In this document: piece by piece, positions 45,058-53,721 of the stretch | How positions within the stretch are numbered: position 1 is the first letter of the stretch | How the letters are laid out: every line of letters starts with the position of its first letter | Source: Propioniciclava sp. MC1595 | Lineage (GTDB): Bacteria; Actinomycetota; Actinomycetes; Propionibacteriales; Propionibacteriaceae | Assembly: GCF_017569205.1 (NCBI RefSeq) | Contig: NZ_CP071870.1 | Span: 1,054,001-1,118,000 of the forward strand | Direction: 5' to 3' | Length of the DNA: 64,000 nucleotides | Program-made: the position numbers and the translations under genes | The notes under the pieces: generated by a model | What the model saw: the letters and a program-made list of their open reading frames with translations, nothing else | Databases searched by the model: none | What the model was told of the DNA's origin: nothing

Positions 45058-45531
45058 ATGCCTGCGGACAGGGAAGCGCACGTCGTGACGGTCTCCGACC
45101 GGTGCGCGTCCGGCCTGCGCGCGGACGCGTCCGGGCCCGCTGCCCGGGCCGCGCTCGAGGCGTCCGGCTGGGCGGTGACCAGCAGTCTGGTGCCCGACGG
45201 CGAGGCCTCGGTGGCCGACGCCGTGCGCGCGGCCGTGGCCGCAGGGGCGCGCTTCGTGGTGACGTCGGGCGGCACCGGGGTGGGGCCCCGAGACCGCACG
45301 CCCGAGGGCACGCGCCGCGTCCTGGACCGCGAGGTGCCGGGCATCGCCGAACTCTTGCGCGGGGCGTCCGGGAAGCCGCACGCCTACCTGTCGCGCGGGG
45401 TGGCCGGCGTGGCCGGCCCGGCGCTGGTCGTGAACCTGCCCGGGTCGCCGCGTGCGGTCACCGAGGGCATCGAGGTGCTGCTGCCGCTGGTGGACCACGT
45501 GCTCGACCAACTGGATGGAGGGGACCACTGA
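45058..45531 (+). CDS. mog: Molybdopterin adenylyltransferase-like (MogA/MoaB family)
   Basis: 157 residues. VVTVSDRCASGLRADASGPA, the TSGGTGVGPRDRTPE loop (about 76-90) and LPGSPRAVTEG near the end are the MoaB/Mog signature in order. The family adenylylates molybdopterin before Mo insertion by MoeA. Stop and start of moaE share one base (TGATG). First of three overlapping Moco genes. Confidence 0.9.
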   Translation: MPADREAHVVTVSDRCASGLRADASGPAARAALEASGWAVTSSLVPDGEASVADAVRAAVAAGARFVVTSGGTGVGPRDRTPEGTRRVLDREVPGIAELLRGASGKPHAYLSRGVAGVAGPALVVNLPGSPRAVTEGIEVLLPLVDHVLDQLDGGDH

Positions 45532-45998
45532 TGCCGTTGCTCCACTCGGCGGTGACCGACCGGCCGCTGGACGCCGACGCGCACGTCGCGCTGGTGTCGG
45601 GCGCGCGGGCCGGGGCGCTGGTGACGTTCACCGGCATGATCCGCGACCACGACCCCGAGGCCGAGGGCGAGGTCACCGGCATCGACTACAGCCACCACCC
45701 CGACGCCGACGCGCTGTTGGCGCGGATGGTGGAGCGGGTGCTCGCCGAGCGCGACCCCTCCGGGGTGGCGGCGGTCGCCGTGTCGCACCGGGTCGGCCAC
45801 CTCGAGGTGGGGGAGCTCGCGCTGGTGTGCTGCGTCGCGACCCCGCACCGCGCCGAGGCGTTCGCCCTGTGCGCCGAGGTGGTCGAGGTGATCAAGGCCG
45901 AGCTGCCGATCTGGAAGCACCAGACCGAGGCGTCCGGGCGCAAGGTCTGGTCGCAGCTGGGGCTCGACGCCGGGTCCGCCGATGGGGAGCGTCCGTGA
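45531..45998 (+). CDS. moaE: Molybdopterin synthase catalytic subunit
   Basis: 155 residues. GALVTFTGMIRDHD near residue 30, ALVCCVATPHRAEAFALC, and the active Lys region IKAELPIWKHQTEASGRKVW (about 122-141) are MoaE hallmarks. Transfers sulfur from MoaD thiocarboxylate to precursor Z. Its partner MoaD is encoded 5 kb away on the other strand (50941-51180). GTGA overlap with moaA. Confidence 0.93.
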   Translation: MPLLHSAVTDRPLDADAHVALVSGARAGALVTFTGMIRDHDPEAEGEVTGIDYSHHPDADALLARMVERVLAERDPSGVAAVAVSHRVGHLEVGELALVCCVATPHRAEAFALCAEVVEVIKAELPIWKHQTEASGRKVWSQLGLDAGSADGERP

Positions 45999-47020
45999 GG
46001 CGTCTGCCGCTGCTGGTCGACCCCCACGGGCGCGAGCACCGCGACCTGCGGATCTCGCTCACCGACCACTGCAACCTGCGCTGCACCTACTGCATGCCCG
46101 AGCAGGGCGTCCCGTGGCTGCCGAAGGCGACCCTGCTGGCCCTGCCCGAGCTGCTGGCGATCGCCGAGGTGGCCGTGGGTGCGGGGATCTCCGAGATCCG
46201 GCTCACCGGCGGCGAGCCGCTGCTGCGCCGCGACATCGTCGAGATCGTCGCCGGCCTGGCCGCGTTGTCCGGCCCGGCGGGGCGTCCCGAGGTCTCGATG
46301 ACCACCAACGGGATCGGGCTGGCCAAGCTGGCCGGTGCGCTGGCCGAGGCGGGTCTGGCGCGGGTCAATGTCTCCTTGGACACGTTGCGGCCGGACCGGT
46401 TCGTCCAGCTCGCGCGCCGGGACCGGCTCGCGGACACCCTGGCGGGCATCGAGGCGTCGCTGGCCGCCGGGCTGGGCCCCTTGAAGCTGAACACCGTGCT
46501 CATGCGCGGGATCAACACCGACGAGGCGGTGGATCTGCTGCGTCACGCCCTCGGGATCGGCGCCGAGCTGCGCTTCATCGAGCAGATGCCCCTGGACGCC
46601 GGCCACACCTGGACCCGCGAGGGCATGGTCACCGCCGACGAGACCCAGTCGCTGCTCGCGTCGGCCTTCGACCTGAGGGCGCTGCCCGGACGTGGTGCCG
46701 CGCCCGCCGAACGGTTCGAGGTGCGGCCCGTGGGGTCTCCCGACGCGGAGCCGCTGGGCACCGTCGGGATCATCGCCTCGGTCACGCGTCCCTTCTGCGG
46801 CAACTGCGACCGCCTGCGCCTGACCGCCGACGGCCAGCTGCGCAACTGCCTGTTCGCCACCGGCGAGACCGACCTGCGCACGCCCCTGCGCTCCGGGGCC
46901 TCGGACGAGGAGTTGACCGCGCTGATCCACGAGAACCTCGCCGCCAAGCTGCCCGGGCACGGGATCAACGACCCCGACTTCCTGCAGCCCCGGCGCCCGA
47001 TGAGCGCGATCGGCGGCTGA
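45995..47020 (+). CDS. moaA: GTP 3',8-cyclase (radical SAM)
   Basis: 341 residues from GTG 45995. The radical-SAM cluster is CNLRCTYC (about 28-35); the C-terminal cluster is CGNCDRLRLTADGQLRNC (about 268-285). The protein ends in SAIGG, the double-Gly tail needed for activity. First step of Moco synthesis. It ends 3 nt from the convergent PLP-enzyme gene with no terminator between. Confidence 0.95.
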   Translation: MRRLPLLVDPHGREHRDLRISLTDHCNLRCTYCMPEQGVPWLPKATLLALPELLAIAEVAVGAGISEIRLTGGEPLLRRDIVEIVAGLAALSGPAGRPEVSMTTNGIGLAKLAGALAEAGLARVNVSLDTLRPDRFVQLARRDRLADTLAGIEASLAAGLGPLKLNTVLMRGINTDEAVDLLRHALGIGAELRFIEQMPLDAGHTWTREGMVTADETQSLLASAFDLRALPGRGAAPAERFEVRPVGSPDAEPLGTVGIIASVTRPFCGNCDRLRLTADGQLRNCLFATGETDLRTPLRSGASDEELTALIHENLAAKLPGHGINDPDFLQPRRPMSAIGG

Positions 47021-47023
47021 GGC

Positions 47024-48415
47024 TCAGGCCGGGCGGTCGATGGCGTCCAGCTCCCAGCCGTCGGGGCCCGGGACGACGTTGCGCGCCAAGGGGATCTGGT
47101 GGGAGGCGCTCTCGAGGATGTGCATCAGGTAGCCGCCGGTGTTGGGCAGGGCGATGATGTCGCCGGCAGCGACCCCCTCGGGGAACCACATCCGCCGGCG
47201 CAGGATCAGCTCGTCCTCGATGCAGTAGGCGCCGACGAGGAACCCGTCGTAGGCGTCACCGGCCGCGCCCCGGCGCACCAGCACCGGGTCGACGAGGAAG
47301 TCGTCGGAGGTCGAGCGGCACTGCGTCCGGTTCATCTCCAGGCCGACCAGCCCGACCCCGTCGCTGCGCTCCTTGGTGAACGCCACGCGCGCGAGGGTCA
47401 GCCCGCAGCCATCGAGCAGCGAGCGGCCCGGTTCGAGGTGCAGCCGCAAGCCCCGGGAGGCCAGCCCGGACGCCGCCGTGCCCGACCCGTCCGCCAAGGG
47501 CAGCGCGAGCAGCCCGTCCAGCCAGCCGCCCCGGACCGGCTCCTGCCAGTACGGGTAGACGGTGCCGAGCGGGTGATCCTTCCACGTGATCGCCTCGTCG
47601 CGGTTCCCGGACGTCATCGCGGCCCAGAAGCCGTGCCAGACTGCGCGGTCGGCGAGGTAGCTCATCGGGACGCCGCCGCCCAGGTCCACGAACCCGACCG
47701 GGTGCCCGGCCGCGCGGAGGGCGTCCACGAGCGGGAGGCACTCGCCGAGCACGGCCACCCGGTCGGCGGCCGCATACCCGTGCAGGTGGGCGTGGACGCC
47801 CACGACCTGCACCGCCGGCACCCGGGCCCAGTCGACCTGCGCCCACGCAGACGTGAGCACCCCGAAGCGCGTCGGCGGCAGCCCGGTCGCCGGGCTGGGC
47901 GCGACCCGCGGCGCCACCCGGGCGACAGCCTCCGCCGAGCTGGCGACCGCGGCCACCCGCTCCAGCTCGGCCGGGCCGTCGACCGACACCGTCGTGCCGG
48001 AGCGCACCGCGAGCTCGAGCAGCGCGTCGGGCTTGATGGCCGCGCTCAGGATGACCCGCTCGCCGGGCACGCCGGCGTCCAGCACCTGCCGCAGCTCGGA
48101 CTCGCTGGCCACGTCCACCCCGTGCCCCGCGTCGGACGCCGCGCGCACCAGCGCGAGCGCCTTGTTGGCCTTGCGCGCGAAGAAGACGCCGACCTCGACG
48201 CCGTGGCGGGCGCCGGCGTCCACGAGTTCGGCGGCATTGCGGGGGAGCTTTCCGGGTTCGATGACGTTGACCGGCGACCCGTGCTCGGCCAGCAGGGCCT
48301 CGCACGCGTCGGGGTCGGAGAGCAGGGCGAACATCCAGTGCTCGAGCCGGGCGGGTAGCGGCGGTCGGCCGTGGACGCCGGCGCGCAGCCGGTCCCGGGC
48401 GGGGTGGTGGTTCAT
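47024..48415 (-). CDS. Y4yA-family PLP-dependent enzyme (alanine racemase/ODC-like fold III)
   Basis: 463 residues. Lys82 in VFFARKANKAL is the PLP Lys of the diaminopimelate/ornithine decarboxylase fold; HAHLHGY (about 205), FVDLGGGVPM and LEPGRSLLD follow, and GAYCIEDELILRRR takes the place of the decarboxylase C-terminal Cys-Glu pair. I recognise the Y4yA subgroup, named after a Rhizobium NGR234 gene, function unknown. Last gene of a three-gene operon; ATGA overlap with the FAD/NAD(P)-binding gene. Could decarboxylate or epimerise an amino acid made upstream. Confidence 0.75.
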   Translation of the reverse strand: MNHHPARDRLRAGVHGRPPLPARLEHWMFALLSDPDACEALLAEHGSPVNVIEPGKLPRNAAELVDAGARHGVEVGVFFARKANKALALVRAASDAGHGVDVASESELRQVLDAGVPGERVILSAAIKPDALLELAVRSGTTVSVDGPAELERVAAVASSAEAVARVAPRVAPSPATGLPPTRFGVLTSAWAQVDWARVPAVQVVGVHAHLHGYAAADRVAVLGECLPLVDALRAAGHPVGFVDLGGGVPMSYLADRAVWHGFWAAMTSGNRDEAITWKDHPLGTVYPYWQEPVRGGWLDGLLALPLADGSGTAASGLASRGLRLHLEPGRSLLDGCGLTLARVAFTKERSDGVGLVGLEMNRTQCRSTSDDFLVDPVLVRRGAAGDAYDGFLVGAYCIEDELILRRRMWFPEGVAAGDIIALPNTGGYLMHILESASHQIPLARNVVPGPDGWELDAIDRPA

Positions 48416-49896
48416 CGTTCCTCCTCGAAGCGGGCGGCGACCCGGAGGGCCCAGGCGTCCCGGGCGGGGTGCAGGCTGCGGGACAGGGTGTCGTTGCCCA
48501 CCGTCGCGTCCTCGGTGGGGCGTCCGACGACGGCGAGCCCGGGCAGGGGGTGCCCGTCGGGGGACAGGCAGGTGGCGTCGGCGGTGTGCGCGACGCCCCG
48601 GCGTCCGGGGGCCTGTACGAGCAACCCCGCCTCGACGAGGCGGCCGGGCAGCGTCACGGCGCCGGTGACCACGCCGGGGCCGGGCAGCACGGCGTCCACG
48701 ACGACGTCGACGGCGACCGGCCCGTGGTGCCCGGAACCGTCGATCGTGTCGGTGGCCAGCGATGAGGCGTCGACGACCCCCGCCTCGACCAGCGCGAGCA
48801 GCTTGGCGGCGTTGACCGGCGGCGGGCCGAAGGCCACCCCCTCCAGCCGGGACGCCGCCTCGGCGAAGGGCTCGAAGGCGAGCCCGCCCCCGAGCGAGAA
48901 GCGCTCCACCAGCGCGGGGTACAGCTCGCGCCAGGCGGCGCCGACCGCCCAACCGGCATCGGGGCGGGCCCGGTCGGTGGCGACGGCGAGCGACGCGCGG
49001 AGGGCGTCCACGGCGTCGGCGTGGGTGGGGGCACCCTCGAAGACGTCCTCGACCCCCGCCGGGTCCTGACCGAGCCCGGCGAGCAGGTTGCGCGCCGTGG
49101 CGGGCACGACGGCCAAGGCGACAGAGGCGTCACCCGCCGCCCGGATCGCCGCAAGCCCCCGCTCGCGCACCGCCCCCGAGACCGCGGAGGCGATCGCCGA
49201 CCCCGGCTGCGGCTTGACGGCCATGAACCGGCCCCGCCGGGCCACCGGGCGCAGCGACCCGGGTTCGTCCCCGCTCGCCATGTACCCGGGCGCCCACGGC
49301 TCGCCGGTGAAGCGCCCGCCGCGCCCCTCGGTGAGGGCGAGGGCCAGGTCGATGAAGGTCAGGGCGGCCCCGCGGCTGGCCACGACCGCTCCGGCCGGCA
49401 CGGCGTCCAGACCGCTGACGGGGTAGACCGACGGCACGAGCGCTTGCGGTCCGGACCAGCCGGCCGCCAGTCCGTCAGGGGAGTCCGTCGCGTGCCCGGT
49501 CGCGAGCAGGACCTCGTCGTAGGCCGCCCCGTCGACCGCCCACGCAGCTCCCGACGCCTCGACGGTGCCGGCTGCGCGCGCGACATGGCTGAGCCCCGCG
49601 TGCCGCTCGAAGAGGGACGCCCAGCGCTCGGCCAGGTACACCCCCAGCAGCGCGCGCGGGGGGAACGGGTCGAGGGGAGCGGCCTCACCACGGGCAAGGC
49701 GCCACGCATCGAAGCCGTCGACGATCGCCGAGGTCACGTTGAGGCGCAGCCAGACCGGCTGGTCGGTGGCGTAGGCGGCGCCGGTGCCGGGCGGGCGGGA
49801 GTCCCAGACGTCGACCACCGCCCGGGGTGCCCGGGCGAGCAGTTCCTCGACGGCGTAGAGCCCCTTCGGCCCCGCGCCGACCACCGCGACCCTCAC
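48412..49896 (-). CDS. FAD/NAD(P)-binding oxidoreductase-like protein
   Basis: 494 residues from GTG 49896. VRVAVVGAGPKGLYAVEELL is a dinucleotide fold at the very N-terminus. A second LLATGHATDS-type strand lies near residue 135, and a GNDTLSRSLHPARDAWALR end follows. The overall pattern resembles the FAD-NAD(P)-binding family (PF13454 type), whose members include hydroxylase-like proteins of unknown substrate. GTGA overlap upstream and ATGA downstream lock it between two PLP enzymes, so it should act on the same intermediate. Confidence 0.7.
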   Translation of the reverse strand: MRVAVVGAGPKGLYAVEELLARAPRAVVDVWDSRPPGTGAAYATDQPVWLRLNVTSAIVDGFDAWRLARGEAAPLDPFPPRALLGVYLAERWASLFERHAGLSHVARAAGTVEASGAAWAVDGAAYDEVLLATGHATDSPDGLAAGWSGPQALVPSVYPVSGLDAVPAGAVVASRGAALTFIDLALALTEGRGGRFTGEPWAPGYMASGDEPGSLRPVARRGRFMAVKPQPGSAIASAVSGAVRERGLAAIRAAGDASVALAVVPATARNLLAGLGQDPAGVEDVFEGAPTHADAVDALRASLAVATDRARPDAGWAVGAAWRELYPALVERFSLGGGLAFEPFAEAASRLEGVAFGPPPVNAAKLLALVEAGVVDASSLATDTIDGSGHHGPVAVDVVVDAVLPGPGVVTGAVTLPGRLVEAGLLVQAPGRRGVAHTADATCLSPDGHPLPGLAVVGRPTEDATVGNDTLSRSLHPARDAWALRVAARFEEER

Positions 49897-50897
49897 GCGC
49901 CCTCCCCGAAGGCGGCGACGCGGGCGGCCAACGTGTCGGGCGACACGCCGACCTCGGCCTCGACCCACGCGTCGTCGAACACCGTCGACGCGTACGGCTG
50001 GCCGCCGTCGTGCAGGATCAGCACGACGTTGCCCGACAGCTGGGGTGCAAACCGCGCGACCGCAGCCGCGACGGCCCCGGCCGAGGCGCCGGCGAGGACG
50101 CCCTCGCGCAGGGCCAGCGCGCGGGTGCCGACCACGGCCTCGTCGGCGGGGATGCGCGCGACCGCGTGCGGGGTCAGCCCCTCGGCCAGCGCGGGCACGA
50201 TCCCGGCCCCGTAGCCGGCGAGCAGGCGGGTGCCGCGCTCGCCCCCGAACAGGACCGAGCCCGCGGCGTCCACGGCCACGACCCTGGTGCCCAGCCCGGC
50301 ACGCTCCACGTGGGCCAGGCAGCCGGCGATCGTGCCGGTGGTCGAGGTGGCGACGAACACCCAGTCGACGTCCCCGCCGAGCGCGAGGTCGACCTCGCGC
50401 ATGGTGCCGTCGGCGTGCGCCCGGACGGCGGCGCGGTTGGAGTACTGGTCGAGCCACACCGCGTCGGGCCGCTCGTCGACCAGCTCGCGCACCCGGGTGA
50501 GGCGGGCCACGAGCCAGTCGCCGGTGTCGGGGTCGGGTTCGGTGACGGGGACGACCTCGGCGCCGAGCGCGCGCACGATCGCCAGCGTCGCCGGGTTGGT
50601 GCGCGGGTCGACGACGCACACGGCCTTCATGTCGTGCAGGAGGGCCAGCCGGGCGAGCGCGACCGCGAAGTTGCCCGAGCTCGACTCGACCAGCGTCGAC
50701 CCGCGCCCGATCCGACCGGACGCCAGCGCCTCGGCCACGATCGCCTGGGCGGAGCGGTCCTTGGCCGAGCCGCCGGGGTTGAAGGACTCGAGCTTGGCGA
50801 ACAGCCGCGCGGGGCAGTCGGGCAGCAACCGGGTCAGGCCGACCAGCGGTGTCCCCCCGATGGTGTCGAGGAGTGCCTTCGGCCCGATGGTGCCCAC
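49893..50897 (-). CDS. SbnA-like PLP synthase (cysteine-synthase fold)
   Basis: 334 residues from GTG 50897. FNPGGSAKDRSA holds PLP Lys46; SSGNFAVALA and STTGTIAG are the phosphate-binding loops. Resemblance to SbnA of staphyloferrin B synthesis (2,3-diaminopropionate route) exceeds that to CysK: VCVVDPRTNP, WLDQYSN and VAVDAAGSVLFGG match, from memory, the corresponding SbnA stretches. SbnA makes N-(2-amino-2-carboxyethyl)-glutamate from O-phosphoserine and glutamate. First gene of the operon; substrate here unproven. Confidence 0.75.
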   Translation of the reverse strand: MGTIGPKALLDTIGGTPLVGLTRLLPDCPARLFAKLESFNPGGSAKDRSAQAIVAEALASGRIGRGSTLVESSSGNFAVALARLALLHDMKAVCVVDPRTNPATLAIVRALGAEVVPVTEPDPDTGDWLVARLTRVRELVDERPDAVWLDQYSNRAAVRAHADGTMREVDLALGGDVDWVFVATSTTGTIAGCLAHVERAGLGTRVVAVDAAGSVLFGGERGTRLLAGYGAGIVPALAEGLTPHAVARIPADEAVVGTRALALREGVLAGASAGAVAAAVARFAPQLSGNVVLILHDGGQPYASTVFDDAWVEAEVGVSPDTLAARVAAFGEGA

Positions 50898-50904
50898 GAA
50901 CGCG

Positions 50905-50910
50905 AGCCTA
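50905..50910 (-). promoter_or_regulatory. -10-like TAGGCT before SbnA-like gene
   Basis: Minus-strand TAGGCT, 7 nt, GTG 50897; no SD. It gives the three-gene operon its own leaderless promoter, only about 30 nt downstream of moaD on the same strand. Confidence 0.5.
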
Positions 50911-50940
50911 CTCCTCCCTGACAAGGGGAGACGATCGACG

Positions 50941-51180
50941 TCAGCCCCCGGCGAAGGGCGGCAGGACGTCGACGAGCATCGTGGGTGACAACGGCGTCTC
51001 GCGGTCGTCGGTGCGGTGGCCCTCGACGAGGATCGAGCACCGGTCGAGCACGCGCGAGAAGCCCTCGCCGTGTTCCTCCACGAGGGCGTCGCGCAGTTCG
51101 CCCAGGGTCGCGGCGTCGACCACGACCGTGTTGGTGCCCGCGGCCTCGGCGGCGGCGGCGAAGAAGCGGACGGTGGGCAT
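50941..51180 (-). CDS. moaD: Molybdopterin synthase sulfur carrier subunit
   Basis: 79 residues, ubiquitin-like: MPTVRFFAAAAEAAG start, LGELRDALVEEHG helix, and the C-terminal PPFAGG with the Gly-Gly that is adenylylated by MoeB and thiocarboxylated. Partner of MoaE. TGATG junction with mobA. Last gene of the Moco part of the minus-strand unit. Confidence 0.92.
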   Translation of the reverse strand: MPTVRFFAAAAEAAGTNTVVVDAATLGELRDALVEEHGEGFSRVLDRCSILVEGHRTDDRETPLSPTMLVDVLPPFAGG

Positions 51181-52025
51181 CAGTCCTCCTCGGGGAGCGG
51201 GGCGGTGGCGATGGCGTCCTGCAGCGCGGTCGCGACCGCGACGGGGTCGGCCTCGGGGTCGGCGCCCAGCGCCAGGCCGAGGATGAAGGTGGAGACCGGC
51301 GCCATCGGCCGGGCCCCCTCGTGGGCCACCCGGCGGGACAGGCGCAGCAGTGCGTGCTCGTCGACGCGGGCGGCGTCGAGGCCGAGGCGGGCGCAGGCGT
51401 CCTCGACGAACGCGCGCCAGCCCTCCTTGTTGTCCTCGGCGGCGTTGGCGGGGGCCGCGGGGTTGGAGGCGACCCAGCGCGCGAGCTGCTCGGGGGTGTC
51501 GAGGTCCTCGACCGAGGCGTCGCCCGGGTCGACCGGCAGCAGCGACAGCGAGGCCATCACCCCGCGCACGGAGCGGTTCGCGGGATCGCCCCAAGCGGCG
51601 AACGCGCGCCGCAGTGCCGGCGTCCGGTAGAGGGCCGCGAGGTGCTGCAGCTCGCCGCCGGCGTCGCGCAGGCACAGGCCGTCCGCGTCGTCGGGGGCGG
51701 TGTCGAGGGCCGAGCGCAGGACGCCGACCGCGGCGGGCGCGTCCGGCAGGTCACAGGCCAGCACGAGCGTCCACGGCGCGGGGGAGGCGACGGCGTCCAG
51801 CCCGGCCAGCAGTCCGGCGGCCGGGCCGGTGCCGGGCGGGTCCTCGCGGGTCACGACGACGCCGAGCGGGACGGCCACGTCGCCCACCACCACGGTGGTC
51901 GCGGCGCCCGCCGTCGCGCGGAGCACGATGTCGAGCAGGCGCTCGCCGGACACGTCCAGGTCGGCCTTCGAGACGTAGCCCATCCGCGAGCCCTGCCCGC
52001 CGGCCACGATGATCGCGTCGTACAT
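51180..52025 (-). CDS. mobA: MobA-like nucleotidyltransferase fused to a DUF6457 domain
   Basis: 281 residues. Residues 1-190: NTP-transferase with AIIVAGGQGSRMG and LVLACDLPDAP, the MobA pattern for molybdenum cofactor guanylyl- or cytidylyltransferase. Residues 198-281: a helical module, W-x-x-F-V-x-x-A-x-x-x-G-L-D and ARPMAPVSTFILGLALG, which is the same domain as the free-standing 84-residue protein at 54863-55117. It probably makes the dinucleotide form (MGD) needed by NarG. TGATG junctions on both sides. Confidence 0.87.
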   Translation of the reverse strand: MYDAIIVAGGQGSRMGYVSKADLDVSGERLLDIVLRATAGAATTVVVGDVAVPLGVVVTREDPPGTGPAAGLLAGLDAVASPAPWTLVLACDLPDAPAAVGVLRSALDTAPDDADGLCLRDAGGELQHLAALYRTPALRRAFAAWGDPANRSVRGVMASLSLLPVDPGDASVEDLDTPEQLARWVASNPAAPANAAEDNKEGWRAFVEDACARLGLDAARVDEHALLRLSRRVAHEGARPMAPVSTFILGLALGADPEADPVAVATALQDAIATAPLPEED

Positions 52026-52504
52026 CAGTTCTCCCGCTTCCAGGTGCCGGAACGGCCGCCCTCCTTGGCGAGCAGGCGCACGTGCTCGATGTGGGCGAAG
52101 CGGTCCAGGCCCTTGACCATGTCGATGATCGCCAGCGCGGCCACGCTGACAGCCGTGAGCGCCTCCATCTCGACCCCGGTGCGGTCAGCGGTGCGCACGG
52201 TGGCGCGGACGTCCACGCCGTCGTCGCGCAGGGTCAGGTCGACCTCGCAGCCGTGGACGCCGATGACGTGCGCCAGCGGCAGCAGGTCGGGGGTCTTCTT
52301 CGCGGCCTGGATGCCCGCGATGCGGGCCACCGCGAGCACGTCGCCCTTGGGCACGTCGCCCGAACGCAACAGGTCGACCACGTCGGCGGACACGACGACG
52401 GACGCCGCGGCGGTGGCCGCGCGCACCGTCGGCTGCTTGGCGGTCACGTCGACCATTCGGGCGCTGCCGGACGCGTCGAGGTGGGTGAACGGCATCTCGG
52501 TCAC
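52025..52504 (-). CDS. moaC: Cyclic pyranopterin monophosphate synthase
   Basis: 159 residues from GTG 52504. FTHLDASGSARMVDVTAK, LLPLAHVIGVHGCEVDL and TGVEMEALTAVSVAALAIIDMVKG with the catalytic KGLD and KEGGRSGTW end define MoaC. Second step of Moco synthesis. GTGA overlap with moeA fixes the start; ATG 52495 is a weaker alternative. Confidence 0.95.
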   Translation of the reverse strand: MTEMPFTHLDASGSARMVDVTAKQPTVRAATAAASVVVSADVVDLLRSGDVPKGDVLAVARIAGIQAAKKTPDLLPLAHVIGVHGCEVDLTLRDDGVDVRATVRTADRTGVEMEALTAVSVAALAIIDMVKGLDRFAHIEHVRLLAKEGGRSGTWKREN

Positions 52505-53721
52505 GGGAGCCTCCTGACGGCGACGAGGTCGCCGGGGGCGACCGTGGTGACGTCCTCGCCGACGGCGGCGATCCCGTCCGCGAGCACGAGCGAGGTGACC
52601 ATGTGCGACGCCGACCCGCGGCGGTGCGCGGGCCGGGCCAGCTGGCGGCCGGTTGTGTCGACGTCGAGGACGACGGGGATGAGCTGGCGGCGTCCGGGCG
52701 GTGAGTCCCAGCCCACGGTGGCCACGGCGACCGACCAGCCGGGGGTGGGGCGGTCGTGCAGCCGGTCGAGGGCGGGGGCGACGAACGTCTCGTAGCTGAT
52801 CGCGGCCGACAGCGGGTTTCCGGGCAGCGCGACCACGGGGACGCCCCCCGCGCCCCAGCGCGCCCAGCCCTGCGGCTTGCCCGGCTGCATCCGGACGTGG
52901 CGGAACCGCGCCCCGCCGGCCTCGAGCACGATGCGGGTGACGTCGGCGTCCCCGACGCTGACGCCGCCGGAGACGACGATGAGGTCGCACGCGGGGGCGA
53001 GGGCATCCAGCGCCGCGGTGAGGTCCTCAGGGGTGTCGCGCACCGCGTCCGGGGTGCGGGGGGTGGCGCCGTCGCGCGTGAGCAGGGCGGCGAGCAGCGT
53101 TCCGTTGGACTCGAAGATCTGCCCGCGTCCCAGCGCCTGGCCGGGCGGGACGAGCTCGTCGCCGGTCGCGATCACGCCCACCACGGGGCGGCGCACGCAG
53201 GCGAGGGTGGGAACCCCGGCGGCGGCCGCGGCGGCCAGCGCGTGCGCGTCGAGCCGGACGCCGGCGTCCAGTGCCAGGTCGCCGGCGCGGAGGTCCTCGC
53301 CCGCGTGCCTGACGTGGCGGCCGCGCTCGACGACGGCGTCGATCCGGACGCCGCCCTCGACGGGCGTGGTCTGCTCGACGGGCACGACGGCGTCCGCGCA
53401 CGAGGGGAGGGGGGCGCCGGTCATGATCTTCACGCAGGCGCAGCCGCCGAAGACCGGGTCCTCCGACGAGCCGGCCAGCACCTCGCCGGCCACGTGCAGC
53501 GTCACGCCCGGCACGAGGTCGGCGGCCCGCACGGCGTAGCCATCCATGGCCGAGTTGGCGAAGGTGGGCACGTCGGCGCGGGCCAGCACCGGCTCGGCGA
53601 GCGTGCGCCCGGCGGCCTCGGCCAGCGGCACCCGCTCGGTGTCGGCGAGCGGGCGGACGAGGGCCAGCACCTCGGCGAGGTACTCCTCGACCGAGAGCAG
53701 GACGCGCTGCGTCGAAGCCAT
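52501..53721 (-). CDS. moeA: Molybdopterin molybdenumtransferase
   Basis: 406 residues. RADVPTFANSAMDGYAVR (about 50-67), VFGGCACVKIMTGAPLPSCAD, GDELVPPGQALGRGQIFESN and VVSGGVSVGDADVTR (about 235-250), then ALPGNPLSAAISYETFV. These are the MoeA/gephyrin landmarks in order. Inserts molybdate into adenylylated molybdopterin. Junctions TGATG (upstream moeB) and GTGA (moaC). Confidence 0.95.
   Translation of the reverse strand: MASTQRVLLSVEEYLAEVLALVRPLADTERVPLAEAAGRTLAEPVLARADVPTFANSAMDGYAVRAADLVPGVTLHVAGEVLAGSSEDPVFGGCACVKIMTGAPLPSCADAVVPVEQTTPVEGGVRIDAVVERGRHVRHAGEDLRAGDLALDAGVRLDAHALAAAAAAGVPTLACVRRPVVGVIATGDELVPPGQALGRGQIFESNGTLLAALLTRDGATPRTPDAVRDTPEDLTAALDALAPACDLIVVSGGVSVGDADVTRIVLEAGGARFRHVRMQPGKPQGWARWGAGGVPVVALPGNPLSAAISYETFVAPALDRLHDRPTPGWSVAVATVGWDSPPGRRQLIPVVLDVDTTGRQLARPAHRRGSASHMVTSLVLADGIAAVGEDVTTVAPGDLVAVRRLP

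Noticed and set aside
45058-47020. mog-moaE-moaA as the distal end of the peptide transporter operon
   Set aside because: A -10 box at the leaderless distance lies between dppF2 and mog, and the functions are unrelated.
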